This document shows, piece after piece, positions 1 through 11,917 of a DNA stretch of 64,000 bases (positions are counted from its first letter, which is position 1; each line of letters opens with the position of its first letter). This DNA is from Peribolospora baueri (taxonomy: Eukaryota; Basidiomycota; Peribolosporomycetes; Peribolosporales; Peribolosporaceae): NCBI GenBank assembly GCA_029717555.1, contig JAMDHS010000066.1:55351-119350 (forward strand), given 5' to 3'. The position numbers and the translations under genes are program-made. The notes beneath the pieces are model-generated. The model did not search any database. It saw nothing but the letters and a program-made list of their open reading frames with translations, and was not told the origin of the DNA.

Positions 1-142
1 GCAGTTATTCTTTCCATTTCCCGAGGTTGTCTGCCGTCCAGGCTCGCCAACGCCGCTCGAGCCGGGCCGCCGGACCACGTCCCGATCACCTCGTCGACAT
101 ATTCTCCCTCCTCGCCGCACCACCCCCAACGCCCGTGCGACC

Positions 143-3100
143 ATGTTCGAAAAATCGCTTTCAGACCTGATCAAAGGTCTGCGCTCGAACAAGAAGGACG
201 AGGCCAAGTATATCGCCGGCGTCGTCGACGAGATCCGACATGAGGTCAAGAGCGGGGACATGGAGGTCAAGGCGGGCGCCGTGCTCAAGCTGACTTATGT
301 GCGTGTCACCCCGCAGTCGGGTCAGAGGCGAAGAGACATGAAGAAGGACCATAACCTCTTCCGATCCACCTGCGTTCTGATGCCTCGTATGCTCCCTCGC
401 TCATTCGGCACAGCTCCAAATGCTCGGCTACGACATGTCCTGGGCAGCCTTCCACATTGTCGAAGTCATGGCCTCCCCGCGCTACCACCTCAAACACATC
501 GGCTATCTCGCCGCCGCCCAATCCTTCCGACAGGATACGGACGTGCTCATGCTGACGACCAATCTCCTTAGGAAGGTGAGCAAGCTGTACAGTGGGCCGC
601 CGCGGTGCATCGACCGTTTCCATTTGTCGTGCTATCTCACTGATTCATTTTGCTTCTGCTTCGTTGCCCTCAGGACCTCGCATCAAACCCACTAGATATT
701 GCATTGACCCTCAACGGCGTCTCTTCCATCTTCACTCCAGACCTCGCGCGCGACCTGTCCCCAGACATCGTCGCCATGCTCAACCACTCTCGTCCGGCTA
801 TTCGGAAACGAGCCGTCCTCGTCCTCTATCACGTCATTCGCAGGTGGCCCGACACGCTTGAGCCGGCTTTCGAGAGACTACGAGAGAAATTGGAGGACCC
901 CGATTTGGGTGCGTAGCGGCTTGTCGTGCATGTTAGCATTGCAGAGTGCAGTCGTGTGCGTTCAAAGATTGACGTTTCTGCCTTTGGTACGTACACATGT
1001 CTTCCCTCTTTTGAAGGAGTCGCATCTGCAAGCGTCAACATTCTACTCGAGCTGGCGCGAAGAGATCCTCGACCATACCTGCCGCTCGCTCCGCAACTCT
1101 TCCAGCTGCTGACCACTTCCACGAACAACTGGATGCTGATCAAGATCATCAAGCTTGTGCGTACGCTTATTCCTCGTCTATAATGTCTCGGCGCTGCTCT
1201 TCCTGATCGTCGGCATCCTTTCTTTGGTTGTTTCCTTTTGTTCCCGTTCATGCGGTCATTTAGTTCGGCGTCCTGACTCCCTTCGAGCCTCGACTGGTGC
1301 GCAAGCTCCTCCCTCCGATAACGACCATCATTTCCACCACACCAGCCATGTCGCTCTTATATGAATGCATCCACACCGTCATTATCGGTGGTATGCTCAC
1401 CGGACCAACCGGGGACTCGCTCGCTCAGTCTTGCGTAGACAAGTTGGCTACATTCTTGGAAGATCAGGATCAGAACCGTGAGCGTCCTTGCTTCCCTTAG
1501 CCCTCGTTCCTGGCAGTAGCTCATGTAACGCTCGACGCTGAATGCTCTCTACTTTTCTCCTGGTAGTCAAATTCATTTCTCTTGTCTCTTTGACCAAGAT
1601 CCTTCCGACGCACGCGCACCTCGTCGCCGAGCACCAAGAGAACATCTTTTCCTCCATGGACGACTCGGACCTCTCGATCCGCATGCGCGCGCTCGACCTA
1701 GTCTCAGGCATGGTCACGCGTCGCAACCTGTACCAGATTGTTCAGCAGCTCATGGCTCACCTCCAACCTCCGACATATTCGTCCGCTTCTGTCGGTGCTG
1801 GTGCCGCGACAGCGAGTCTGTCTGCAGCTCTCAGTTCTGCGAGCGGAGCGTCTGCGAGCGCCGCCGCTACGGCCGCGGCGAGCACTTCCTCCCCCTCCTA
1901 CCGCCTCACGGTGGTCAAGCGTGTCCTCACACTTTGCGCCGCCGACACCTATTCCAACGTTATGAACTTCGAATGGTATCTCTCCGTCCTCGTCGAACTG
2001 GCCTACATTTCAGGAGTGGAGGTCGGCACGGAATTGCGAGACCAGATTGTGGACATTTGCGCGCGCGTCAGGGCGGTGAGGAGTTTCGCTGTCGCGCGCA
2101 TGGCCAGGTTGCTCGGCGACCAGGCGTTTGTGGAGGGCGCAGGGAAGGAGGGTGGGAATGGAGAGGTGCTAACGGCAGCTGCTTGGGTCGTTGGGGAGTA
2201 TTGCAGGTGAGCGAAGTGTGGCTTGTAAAGCAATGAAAGGAAGCATCGTCGCGATGTTTCCCTTCCTCCTCGTCGCGGATGGGCTGACAAGCAGCTAATT
2301 CCCCCCTCTTCGCCTCGCTTCCAGCGAACTTCAACACCCGCCAAGTGTATTGCCCTCTCTGCTCCAACCTGCCATCGCCACGCTCTCCCCCGATACCGTC
2401 GTTGTCTGTTTGCACAATGCCGTCAAGATGTTCTCATTCTGGGCTGGCGAGGTTGCGGAGCGGTGGGAGGAAGACGCGCTAGAAGAAGTCAAGAGCATTG
2501 CCGACCTGGTCCTGGCCGGCCTGGAGCCCTTCCGTGTGAACCCACATATTGAGTTGCAAGAACGAGCGGGGAACTTGCATCAACTCTTTCGCCTTTTGCG
2601 ACGAGACCTGGATGCTCCACGTCCCCAGCTTCCGGCTCCCTTGCCAGCCAGCATGGACGACCCTGCCTTGGCGGCCTTCATGGACGATGCAGCACGACCC
2701 TCAGAAGCGCCTACCGCTCCCAGGGGCTTGTCCCTCCTCTCGCCTCTCTTCTTCATCCACGAGCTCGGTCCTGTAGCTGAACGAGCGCAGTCCAAAGTGA
2801 CCGTGCCGGAAGGCCTTGACCTGGACGCCTGGATCGTCGATCCCGCCGGGGAGGTGTCGGTGGTGTGCGGCGACAGCGATGTAGAGGCGGACGAGGTCAC
2901 GGCGACGATAGTGTACGGCGGCTCCGAGGGAAGCAAACGGCGGAAGGGCAAGGGCCGTGCGAAGGAGGGGGACGTGTACGGCTTGTCCATTGGGATAGGG
3001 TACGAAGAGGAGGACGCGCGAGCGGTGGAGGAGGACGAGCAGAAGGCGAGGGAGCTGAGGGAGAAGCAGCGCGTGGAGAGGTTTGAGCGCATGCGAGAAG

Positions 3101-3549
3101 ATCCTTACTATCTCGGACCCTCTGTCGGCGCCGCCGCACCGGCACTGCAACCGCCAACGACAGCAAGAGCGGCCACACCATCAGGTACAGGGACTCCGTC
3201 AGGCGCGGAAGAGGACGAGGACGACGTGGACTCGATCCCGATCGTCAAGATCGATTTCGACATGCCTTCCTTCTACCTAACCAGATCTGGATCCCCCAGT
3301 CAGGCTCCCGCGCTGACGAGCTCAGCAGCGCCTCCTGTCGTGGAAATGGAAGGGGAAATGCCGGAGGAGGTGAAGAAGGTGAAGCGGAAGAGCAAGCCCA
3401 AGGTCGCCAAAGTGGCAGGTGTGGACGGAAACGACGCGGGGAGCGACGCAACGAACGGCGCAGGACCGAAGAAGGTCAAGAAGAAGGTCAAGGACAAAGA
3501 TAAGGAGAAAGCGGGGAAGAAGAAGTCGAGGGAGGTCGCTGTCAGTTAG
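143..3549 (+). CDS. APL5: AP-3 complex delta subunit (delta adaptin)
   Basis: Large subunit of the AP-3 adaptor, which sorts cargo from Golgi/endosomes to the vacuole. The start ATG opens with MFEKSLSDLIKGLRSNKKDE, the usual adaptin N-terminus. Reading through about seven exons gives a continuous HEAT/armadillo trunk (for example LGYDMSWAAFHIVEVM and DLASNPLDIALTLNGVSS). Supported junctions include exon 1 ending at 298 and exon 2 starting at 414; further introns lie near 575-672, 910-1018, 1156-1263, 1480-1567 and 2208-2324. An Ala/Ser-rich stretch near 1790-1890 interrupts the trunk. The last exon (about 2325-3549) holds the end of the trunk, an acidic hinge and a Lys-rich tail (KKVKKKVKDKDKEK), typical of fungal delta adaptins. 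The family call is firm; individual splice sites are by eye. Confidence 0.9.
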
Positions 3550-3811
3550 CGTAGGACAGGTCATAGGAGCGCGACCCCCGGGAATTTTGATTGCATTCTT
3601 GCTCAGTTTGCGAGCACGTCGGACGTTCAGGCTTGCTCTTTGGACAAATCTTGCCCACAATACTCCTTCCAGCCCCATCATAGGCTATGTGATTCCCATT
3701 GATTCAAAGAAGGAAAGAAAAGACGAGAACAACAGTACCCTCAACTCGACAAAATGAAAACGACGAGAGGCGTTCTTTGCTCGGCCTCTCGAATTCCGAC
3801 AGGTCTGGAGC

Positions 3812-5683
3812 TCAGCGGCGTACGAAGGGCAACACGATACGGTTGAGATACTGTGGGCCGAAATGGAGCTTGTTGACGCAGCCCAGCTTGGCCGCGTTCC
3901 TGTCCGCCGGGTCGTCGTGTCGCCAGAAGCCGTTATGGCACGTGTCCTTGGGCGCGATCTCAAAGGAGAGCCGTGAGCCCTTGTCGACGACGACGTTGGT
4001 GGGCCAGATCTCGACGACCAATTCGTACACCTTGCCTGGCTGTAGGAGTTCCGCATCCGCTCTCTTGTAGTCGCGCCGGGGCTGGTAGGGCTTGTGAAAC
4101 GGGTGCCGGTCATTGATCTTTCGTAGCGAAGCACGCAGCCAGCCCTTCGCCACCACAATTGCTCCGCCGTTGCTGCCCGTATAAACGATCTCCTCGCCGT
4201 TCGCGTCGAGATGGTGCACGCTGACAAACACGTCCAGGTCCTTGGGCTCCGACGCTTCGAGAGACATGTACAGCGTCGCCACCGGGTGGCCGGTGAATTC
4301 AGTCGCTTCGGCGAACGGCTCGGTGACGAAGTAGATCGACTCGCCCGTCAGACCTTCGTATTCCATCGTGCCTTGCCCGTCGGACGGCCTGAGCGACAAA
4401 CTCCTGTCGGCGTTGAGGTAGTACGGCATGTGCTCCGTTCCCGGCAACGGCCAGGCTGTTTCGGTGCGTGTGGGCATGGCCTGCTCCGCCTCTTCGTTGT
4501 CTACGCCGGGGTTTCCCCTGCGCACGACCATGTCAATCGCGGGTACGTCCACGTTCGGACCTTTGAGCCAGCCGCGGTCGTCCTCACCCTTGAGGAAGGC
4601 GTTCAGGAAGGACAGCTGAAGCGCGGCAGCTTCGGTTCGGTAATAAGGGAGGTCATGCCTTCCGGTTACGAAGAAGAGCCACTTGTTCTTGGAGGCGGCG
4701 TACATGTAGGCCGTCACGTTGCCCCGGAGGTGGAGAGCGTATGCGCCCCAGTTGGCAACGCTCAGAAGAGGCACCTCGATCTTGGACGGATCGCAGGAGC
4801 TGTCGACAAAGAATTCGTCGTCGTCGTGTGACTGCTCGCGAAGGGTGAGCACGAAGTCATGGTGGTTTTGCCGCAACTGCTCCTCGGACAGGTCGCCGTC
4901 GATCGAGTCAGGACCCCATTTCCTGTCCGCCTTACCCGGCAAACCGTACTGGTTTGAAGTGACCTGCCTGGGGTACCAGAACTCGAGGAAGCCATTGGAA
5001 AGGATACCACCGTGACGAAAAGCGTTATAGTTGTCCAACGCTCCCTCCCAGGGCACGATGGCGGCCAAGCCCCTAGGCCGGAGCGCGGCGACACGCCACT
5101 GTACCACTGCGTAGTACGATACGCCGGTGAGGCCGACCTTGCCCGTAGACCATGGCTGATCGGCCGCCCATTCGACGCAGTCGGCAAAGTCGCGCGCCGT
5201 CGTACCGCTGAGAATGTCCATCCGTCCCGGGCTCTGGCCCGTCCCCCTCTCGTCTACGCGCACAACCACAAAACCGCGGGAGACCCAGTAAGGGGGGAAG
5301 GGCACCTCCCACGCCGCTTCCGGCCCCTTATGCTCCGGGTTGAGCTCGGCGTAGGACTTTGGATGGAAGTCGCTATAGGGGATGTCCTTTCCGTAGGGGC
5401 CGGACGTCATGAGGACGGGATACCGCGCCTTTCCGCCGCTGTCGCCCACATTGTTCTTGCTGTTCGCCGAGGCGAGCGTGTCGAGCGGGCGATAGACGTT
5501 GCAGCGGCACAATCCGCCGTCGCGAAGAGGAATGTCAGCGTTGTACTCGACGATGTAGGTGCCGTCGTGGGATGGCTTGATGGTCTGGATTGAGTTGGGA
5601 GGCGGCATGACGGAGAGCGTTTTTTTGGAAAAAGCGATGGGTTGCCTGGAAGCAGAGGGGAGGGGGGGTTGGGGGCCAGACAT
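3812..5683 (-). CDS. CocE/NonD-family alpha/beta hydrolase (X-Pro dipeptidyl-peptidase-like)
   Basis: Intronless 623-residue protein. It has an alpha/beta-hydrolase N-half with the oxyanion-side motif DERGTGQSPG (about residues 144-153), a nucleophile elbow GVSYYA (Ser about 189), and a GRHDLPYY segment that probably supplies the catalytic His. The C-half is the jelly-roll X-Pro dipeptidyl-peptidase C-terminal domain. Relatives include bacterial cocaine esterase and many fungal acylases or peptidases of unknown substrate. No signal peptide is obvious. A second Met at about residue 26 (MPPPNSIQTIK) is an equally good start, because the first 25 residues are low complexity. The gene converges on AP-3 delta with about 260 bp between stops. 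Substrate cannot be deduced. Confidence 0.85.
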   Translation of the reverse strand: MSGPQPPLPSASRQPIAFSKKTLSVMPPPNSIQTIKPSHDGTYIVEYNADIPLRDGGLCRCNVYRPLDTLASANSKNNVGDSGGKARYPVLMTSGPYGKDIPYSDFHPKSYAELNPEHKGPEAAWEVPFPPYWVSRGFVVVRVDERGTGQSPGRMDILSGTTARDFADCVEWAADQPWSTGKVGLTGVSYYAVVQWRVAALRPRGLAAIVPWEGALDNYNAFRHGGILSNGFLEFWYPRQVTSNQYGLPGKADRKWGPDSIDGDLSEEQLRQNHHDFVLTLREQSHDDDEFFVDSSCDPSKIEVPLLSVANWGAYALHLRGNVTAYMYAASKNKWLFFVTGRHDLPYYRTEAAALQLSFLNAFLKGEDDRGWLKGPNVDVPAIDMVVRRGNPGVDNEEAEQAMPTRTETAWPLPGTEHMPYYLNADRSLSLRPSDGQGTMEYEGLTGESIYFVTEPFAEATEFTGHPVATLYMSLEASEPKDLDVFVSVHHLDANGEEIVYTGSNGGAIVVAKGWLRASLRKINDRHPFHKPYQPRRDYKRADAELLQPGKVYELVVEIWPTNVVVDKGSRLSFEIAPKDTCHNGFWRHDDPADRNAAKLGCVNKLHFGPQYLNRIVLPFVRR

Positions 5684-6460
5684 TATAAAGTTTCCAATCT
5701 CACCGAGGCTCGTCGACCCCCACCCCCACTTGCTTCGTCAATTTTTACCGAGTCCCACCCAACGCCCTTGACAATAGGCTGGTTCGCGCTGATCATTTAA
5801 CATTCACATGTTGGGGGACGGCCCGTGCAGCGGCCCCGGTACCGTTCACTGAGCCAGTCGATGCCGAGATTTTTCTCGGCACAGGTTCTCCAAGAGCACC
5901 CTCCGTACCGCAGACAGGACGTCGACACGTTATCACGGTTAAGGGGATGGGGTGCCCAGCAGACAGAAGATAAACGGTGGGGAAGATATGATGACAGATA
6001 AAATCGGCGATCTCATCCGATCACGTGATAACGAGACATTCAAGGCCGCATCAATCCTGGTGACATGAACTGAATTTTGCACAGACCGAAAGTAGAGGCA
6101 TCTCGATTCGTAGTCGACAAGAAGGAAACCATCGGATTGTAGACAAGCAGTGGACAAGGCAGGCAGGTGTCGCGAAATTGGGCGAAAAATGGAGAGGGAA
6201 GAGCAGGAGGATTGGGGGAACAGACCGGTCAATCTTGACGGGCCAGCAGAGTAAAGGGAGGGGAGGGGGGAAAGATTGGCGAGCTTGGACGCAAGCGGCG
6301 AGAATAAGGACGGTTTTTCTTCTCCTTTCCAATGAGGGATTGGCAAAGCGAATCTCCTCTCTCCCCATCTTCATGAAAACGACCCTCAACTGGCAAGCCA
6401 GATCCACGCGCCCACCAGCCTGTATTCGGTCTAAGAGGCCGAGGACTAGCCCAGAGACGT
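5684..6460. promoter_or_regulatory. Intergenic: promoter of the CocE-like gene and 3' side of the phosphate carrier
   Basis: No convincing coding sequence on either strand. The segment holds the upstream region of the minus-strand hydrolase (ATG at 5683) and the 3' flank of the minus-strand phosphate carrier (stop at 6461). A perfect palindrome TCACGTGA, centred on a CACGTG E-box at 6022-6027, is a candidate bHLH (Cbf1/USF-type) site; this is inference from the motif alone. Confidence 0.4.
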
Positions 6461-8535
6461 CTAGGTGGGGGGAAGACCGAAGTGGACCTTAACTTGGTCG
6501 TAGAGCGCCCACCTGCAATGCGGCAAGGGACGGCCAGAAATGAAAGAGGTGAGCTTGAATGATCATCAGGAGAGGAAAAAAGCAGCGCAAAGACAGATGG
6601 ACGAATGTCTTACTGCGTGGCAGTCTGTAGAGTGTATGCGCGGAGAGAGAAACGAGAAGAGATAGGGTGCGTAACGATGGCAAATCAGTGGGACGACTCG
6701 AACAGCGAATCCCGCCAAGCTGCTTCGCAAAGCCTAAACCTTTAGCCGAGCGACTCACCAAAGTACCGATCATGATAATCCTCACGCCCAAACCACCCCA
6801 GAGACCTCGGAAGCCGACCTTCTTGACAATATCTCCCACTGTCGGAGCGGCCTCGCCAGCTTTGACAGGGGCGTTGAGCTTGGAAACCAGGACGTCCGCG
6901 GGATGGGAAACGACGGCGCAGGCGACGCCTGGAAGTGAGGTGCCGGGACAATCAATGACGAAGTGAGTCGCCCAAGGGGAGTGAATGAAAAAGATAGGAA
7001 GGGGGAGGGGAACTAACCGGCAGTGTAACCGGCGACAAACGAAATGCCGAGCTGCTGGATCTTGTTGTACGAGTCCTTGGGCCTTCCGAGATACTGGTAG
7101 ATGCGCTCGACGGTGGCCTCGAAGAAGGTGAATTTGACCATCGTGTAGGCTGTTGGATCGAGCAATGAAGATCACCCAAATCGCGCATCATCGAAGGGGA
7201 TAAGATGATGTTGGGACGGACGGGCCTTTGTGTTAGAACGGTGGTCGCCATGTACAAAGCGACAAGACTAGAAGAACGACCGGCACTCACGAATCTGGCG
7301 GGCCCAGAGCGAAGGAAGAGCACCGTACAGGCTGTGTCGAGGAGCGAAGCAGGCAAACGAAGAGAACATCGTCAGCATCTCCCATTCTCCGAGCACAAAC
7401 ACCGCACGGCACGATCAAGGACGCGGAATACGGCTAACCTAGCGAGACCCTCGGTCTGGGCGACATGCCGGAGGGCGGCACCGGTCTGACGAGGGAAGTC
7501 GTCACGGGTCTGCATCCTGACCTTGAGAGATTCCTGATCATGTGAGATTACATAGAGAGGAGAGTGAGCAGCAAGGCCACAGCGAAGGAATCGTTTCCTG
7601 CTCCCATCTCGGGCCGCGGGACGTTGCGGCCGAAACTGTCGCTCACGCACCCAGGGGCACAACATCATATCGGCCAGAAACTCGGCAGTGGCCGAAGCGG
7701 CGAGGTAGACGAAGGTCTTGTATTTCTGCGCGTTCCTCTCGCCCACTTTGTCTGAGTACTGCTTCTTGAAGACCCTGGATGGAATTGGCACAAGGGCGGA
7801 CAGTTGATGTGTGGGAGCGGTTAGATCGGACAGCCAAGTTGCGAACGACGGCGTTGGCGACGAAAAAGCGCTTCACTCACTCGTAGAACCCATACTTGCC
7901 GGCGCCCTGCAAGCTATAGCCAATGAAAGTGGGACCAACGCCGGTGAAGACGCCCTTGAGGCCTTCGGTGCGGTAAATGGTCTTGAAGCCGTCCCAGTTG
8001 CCCTTGTACCTGGTGCTATCGACCTTTGCGCGTGGCGCAGAGACGACGTGATGGAGTGTGACGGTGAGCCTTGGGTCCAAAGATGAGGTTTGGCTCACGG
8101 ATCACGGGTTGAAACGTCGAGCAGACACTCACTTGGAGACGACACTGTTGAGGCGCATTGAAGCACGAAGCGAAGGGCAGGGGGGACGATGTGAGCACCG
8201 AAACGCACCGATCGACCGCGAGCACGACCAGACATGGGACGACAAGGCCTGGTCGAACGACTGGCGCTCACCTTTACGTTATCGAGGGGGCACACGAGGC
8301 TGTGGGTAGGGCCGCAGGCGATGATGCCACCGAGGGTGCAAGTGACATAGTACTGGGGAGTGAAGAGCTTGACCCTGGGTGGTCTCTTGGCTCCCTCTTG
8401 GAAGGAGGGGACGAGCCAACTGGAGGGGAGCGCGGCAGGGGCGGCCGGCGAGCCGCGAGGAGAGACGGGCGGTGCGATAGACGTGAGGGCGGCGGCGCCC
8501 GGCGCGAGAGCGGGCGAAGAGGGGAGGAAGATCAT
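6461..8535 (-). CDS. MIR1: Mitochondrial phosphate carrier (SLC25A3 type)
   Basis: Inner-membrane carrier importing phosphate for ATP synthesis. Translated exons in order are an N-terminal Ala/Pro-rich leader, then repeat 1 with [20 protein letters not shown] and the signature CPLDNVK, then [20 protein letters not shown] and [13 protein letters not shown]. Repeat 2 contains [10 protein letters not shown] and [12 protein letters not shown]. Repeat 3 contains [27 protein letters not shown] and [16 protein letters not shown], and the last exon reads [16 protein letters not shown] before TAG at 6461-6463. The three PX(D/E)XX(K/R)-type motifs and the GCGPTHS-like element identify the phosphate carrier rather than another SLC25. 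There are about eight exons with short introns. The start at 8535 is the first Met of the exon containing the leader. Confidence 0.9.
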
Positions 8536-9160
8536 GGGGGAGTGAAGGGCAGTGTGAGCTCGGTGACGTGAAGAGGGACAAGGAGGATGCGTCAAGGTCA
8601 AGATAAGGACGAGGACAAGGACGACGAAGACGAAGCACGGGTCGGTCCGGGGTGTGGTCGGTCGGTCGTCGCCGGGGGCTGGCTTGGGTCATCGCCCGAT
8701 ATGATATGTATATATGCGCGCAGACGGCCAAGCGTGGGTGTCTGAGCGAGGCACGGGATGGGATGGGATGGCTGACCCTCCGTGTTTGCCGCCCGCCCCC
8801 TCCCTAAGGAAGGCCCAATAGCCAGGTTTCGTCTCGCCGCAAGCGTATACAATGTGTCCTTACCCGGAACTCCCCTACGCGGCCTATGACGGCATCCTCC
8901 TCGTTGCAGCCACCTCGCCATCGCCGTCTTCATTTCCTCGGCTTGGCCCGATCGCCTGCAGCGGGTGTGCTGTGCTGACCGAGGAGCCGGTGCAGACGTA
9001 GACGACGGCCGGCGCACGTGACGCGTCTGCGTCGGCTACTTCATTTCTTCTCCCCCCCCTCGTCCACCCGCGCACGCTCCGACTCGCATATCGTCGTCCA
9101 TCTGTCGACCTCAGAAGGAAGCAAGCAAGGGCGTCCAGTCCTCTCTCCGCGGCGCCCACC
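8536..9160. promoter_or_regulatory. Divergent promoter, phosphate carrier / mS33
   Basis: Head-to-head intergenic space between two nuclear genes for mitochondrial proteins (MIR1 on minus, mS33 on plus). I see no coding sequence, only CT/GA-rich tracts and a GGGATGGGATGG run near 8755-8770. Co-regulation of the two flanking genes from this shared region is plausible but is inference from position only. Confidence 0.4.
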
Positions 9161-9642
9161 ATGACAGTCCCGCCGCCCTTCGCATCCCGCCTCCAGGCCC
9201 TCGCGGCCCTCCGCTCCACCATCTTCCAGACCTCTTACAACCCCACCGGCGTCCGAACCGGCGCCTCCATCCTCAAGGCCCGCCTGCAAGGCCCTGCCAT
9301 GGTCGCCTACTACCCGCCGCCCAAGGTCAACGTGAATCAGCTGGGCAGAATGTTCGGCATCGACCTCAGGGACGTGGAGGAGGAGACGAGGCTTGCGGAT
9401 GTGGAGACCAAGAGGAGGAAGGGCAAGGGCCCGCCGAAGAAGGGTGAGTGCGACACCAGACGCGCGCCTGCAAAGCCCCGTCCGCGTCGATCGCGGCCGG
9501 CGAACGTGGTTCGCTGATCCCATTCATCGCCTCCTCCTTTTCTGTTCTCCCATTTTCGTCTTCTGCCGCCCCGTCTCCCCGTTCCTCTCGCTCCGCAGGC
9601 GAAGGCAAACGGAAGGCGATGAAGGCCAGAGGAAAGAAGTGA
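9161..9642 (+). CDS. RSM27: Mitochondrial small ribosomal subunit protein mS33
   Basis: Short two-exon gene. Exon 1 (9161-9443) gives MTVPPPFASRLQALAALRST, then YNPTGVRTGASILKARLQGP, the YYPPPKVNVNQLGRMFG block and DVETKRRKGKGPPKKG. Exon 2 (9599-9642) completes EGKRKAMKARGKK. The conserved core (R-TG-KIL-x-L-GP, followed by a YYP segment) and the roughly 109-residue length match the mS33/Rsm27 family, a component of the mitoribosomal small-subunit head. The basic C-terminal tail is typical. The intron 9444-9598 has a gtgagt donor and a CT-rich acceptor. Confidence 0.85.
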
Positions 9643-9981
9643 ACCATTCGTTTCTAGACTTCCCCTCCGTCCGACAACCTCTCTTCCTCGAGCCATATGT
9701 CGGCCACCGCACCTTTGCATAGACTGTATCAGTAGTTACCCACGACGCGAGTGCAACTTTTCCCGTCATCCAACCCATCGCGCGACTTCTGCTCCTCGTC
9801 TGCGTTCTTGGTCATGGAGGAGAGAGAGGCGAGGCACTTTCCATGGCAAGCAGATAGGAGCGAAATACGCCGCGAAGGCGAGAGTGTCGTTGTGGGGTTG
9901 CACCTCCCAGCCGTGACGAGCGTGACTTTACAGCCCTCATTCAGATTGCAAACGCTGTACGATCAGCGACGACGCCCTTTC
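9643..9981. other. Intergenic, convergent 3' ends
   Basis: 3' flanks of mS33 (+) and of the minus-strand CIR_N protein. No coding sequence, RNA gene or repeat recognised. Confidence 0.4.
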
Positions 9982-11416
9982 TCAATCCCCCCACCCTCTC
10001 CTCCTCCTCGATTCCCGCGCCCTACGCACATCGTCTTTGTAATACTGGTCCGAATACTCGTATTCACTCCTCGGCGTCCCAGACTCGCTCGGCGTGCTGA
10101 TTCCCATGCGCTGTCGCCGCTTCGCTGCCATCAGCGCCTCCGCTCGGGCGCGCTCTGCACTCTCCCGGCTTTGCGCTTCTGCGCGCAGCGAGTTCGCCGG
10201 GCTGTCGAGAGAGGGACGAGCCTCCCTGCGGTCTGGTGGACGCATCTCGCCGGCCCTATGTCCGCTTCTGGCCCCTCTTGCGCGTGAACCCCACCCGAAA
10301 TCCTGCCGTCCTCCTCTCTCGCCCGCGAGGTTCGAATGTGGTAATTGAGACTGCGCAGACGAAGGCGTGGCCGATAGCGGAGTGCCAACGGAGAAGCCGC
10401 GCAGTCGCTCCATCTCCGCCTTTGCGAGCGCGGACTCGCGTTGGGCGAGATAGGACTCCATCGTTTTGAGCGGGTCGTTCGAGGATTTGATTACGTTGTC
10501 TTTGTAGCTACGCCCAGTCAGTCGGTCGGGGACAGAAGAAAGGAAAGCACTTGTCAGCACCAGAGTCACCAACCCGCCTGCTCGGCCAAGTGATGCGACC
10601 CGGAAAAAGGCCACAGCCGCAACACAAGACTCACGCGGCCTCCATTCGCTGCTCCGCCGACTTTTTCCTCTCCTCGCCACTCATCAGGTCAGGCTGGCTG
10701 TACCACGGTCGTAGCTCCTTGGCCGGCTTATCGAGGTACATGGTGATCTGCGCGTCCCATTTGTCTGCCTCCGCTTTCTCGTCCGCAATATTCTCCGGGT
10801 TTTTCATGGTCTTGCGCAGCCTCGCCACTTGGTCCTGCGTGAGGAGTGGAGGTGGACATCATAAGCGACCCTGGTCACCTTCTCTCAGCACAGGCACTCA
10901 AAGAGTGTCTGCAAGGTGGCTTGCGCTCACCTTGCCTTCCATGTCTGCCCAAAAATTGATGTGCCCCTTCGTCTCAAGCCTCTCCACCCCTCCATCATGG
11001 CCCTGACCTCCACTGCCAGACGCAGACGCAATCCCAGGTTGCCGATACCTTTCGAGCGCTCGCGAGTCCCCGTCCAGCGCTCTCTCTGCGTCCTTCAACC
11101 TTCGTTTCGAGTCATAAACGCCCGACTCTGTTGTCAGATCCCCTCCTTCATCCTTTTTTGATGCTCGGTGCTTCCTCAGGAGGTTGATGCGAGCCTCTGA
11201 GTCCTGCGAAATAGTCAAAGACACACCCAAAGTCAGGTTTGATTCGTGACCCGAGACCGTGAGCGATGCTCGTCCCAATGCACTCACGGCGATCAATGTC
11301 CTCTGCTCCTCTCTCTCCGCCTCTCTTCGTGCCTTCTCCTCGTCCTTCCTGACCCTCTCGATATTCTCCCGACGATAAGGGTGGTAAGACTTGTGGTGCT
11401 GGAGATGGAGCGGCAT
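9982..11416 (-). CDS. CIR_N-domain protein, LENG1-like
   Basis: Four exons. Exon 1 reads MPLHLQHHKSYHPYRRENIE followed by RVRKDEEKARREAEREEQ, a clear CIR_N domain (the shared N-terminus of CIR, CWC25 and LENG1 families), predicted coiled-coil. Exon 2 contains DSEARINLLRKHRASK and ends in ETKGHINFWADMEG, matching the LENG1 arrangement. Exon 3 carries RPWYSQPDLMSGEERKKSAE, and exon 4 (to 9982) has KSSNDPLKTMESYL, then a disordered Arg/Ser/Glu-rich tail ending DDVRRARESRRRRGWGD. LENG1-type proteins are associated with pre-mRNA splicing factors, but their exact role is poorly defined, so no specific function is claimed. The start at 11416 is the first in-frame Met of the CIR_N motif. Confidence 0.75.
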
Positions 11417-11917
11417 GGTTGGTGGTTATCACAATCAGGAGATCGGGGTGTGCATGTGGGGACTGCGGCGCCGCTTGACGCTTCGGCGGGTCTTGCTGAA
11501 ATCATCTTGTTCGCCGACCTCAACTTTCGTATCTCATAAGAGAGGATGGATTCCAAGCGTCCATGTGTTTTGCTGTGTACCCATTCTCTCACTCACCGTA
11601 CAGCGCTCTCCCTGACCATTATTCCCGCCTTTTTGCCACAGTCATGCTCGCTTTCGCAGCGGTTTCGATGACGCCCTCAACGTCGGTCGCGCTAGCGCGT
11701 AGATTGCGTCGCGCCTCTTTCGTCCCTCCCAAGGCCGTATCGAGGTGAAGGGGCGGTCTGGCAGGCTAGCTAGAGGATGGGCCGTGGTTAAATGGAGGGC
11801 GAGGTGGTGCGCCATCTTTTTCTCCCCACTTTCTACTTGACCTCGCTCCCTCCTCATCGCCCTCCTCCCTCTCACCCCCCTTCACATCGACTTCCTGAAG
11901 TAAGACGGGCCGCTGCT
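11417..11917. promoter_or_regulatory. Divergent promoter, LENG1-like / RRM protein
   Basis: Upstream regions of both flanking genes. The part next to the plus-strand gene (about 11810-11890) is a strong CT-rich tract, common just upstream of fungal start sites. An in-frame ATG at 11792 would add 42 residues (MEGEVVRHLFLPTFYL...) encoded by this pyrimidine tract; I regard that as leader rather than protein. Confidence 0.4.
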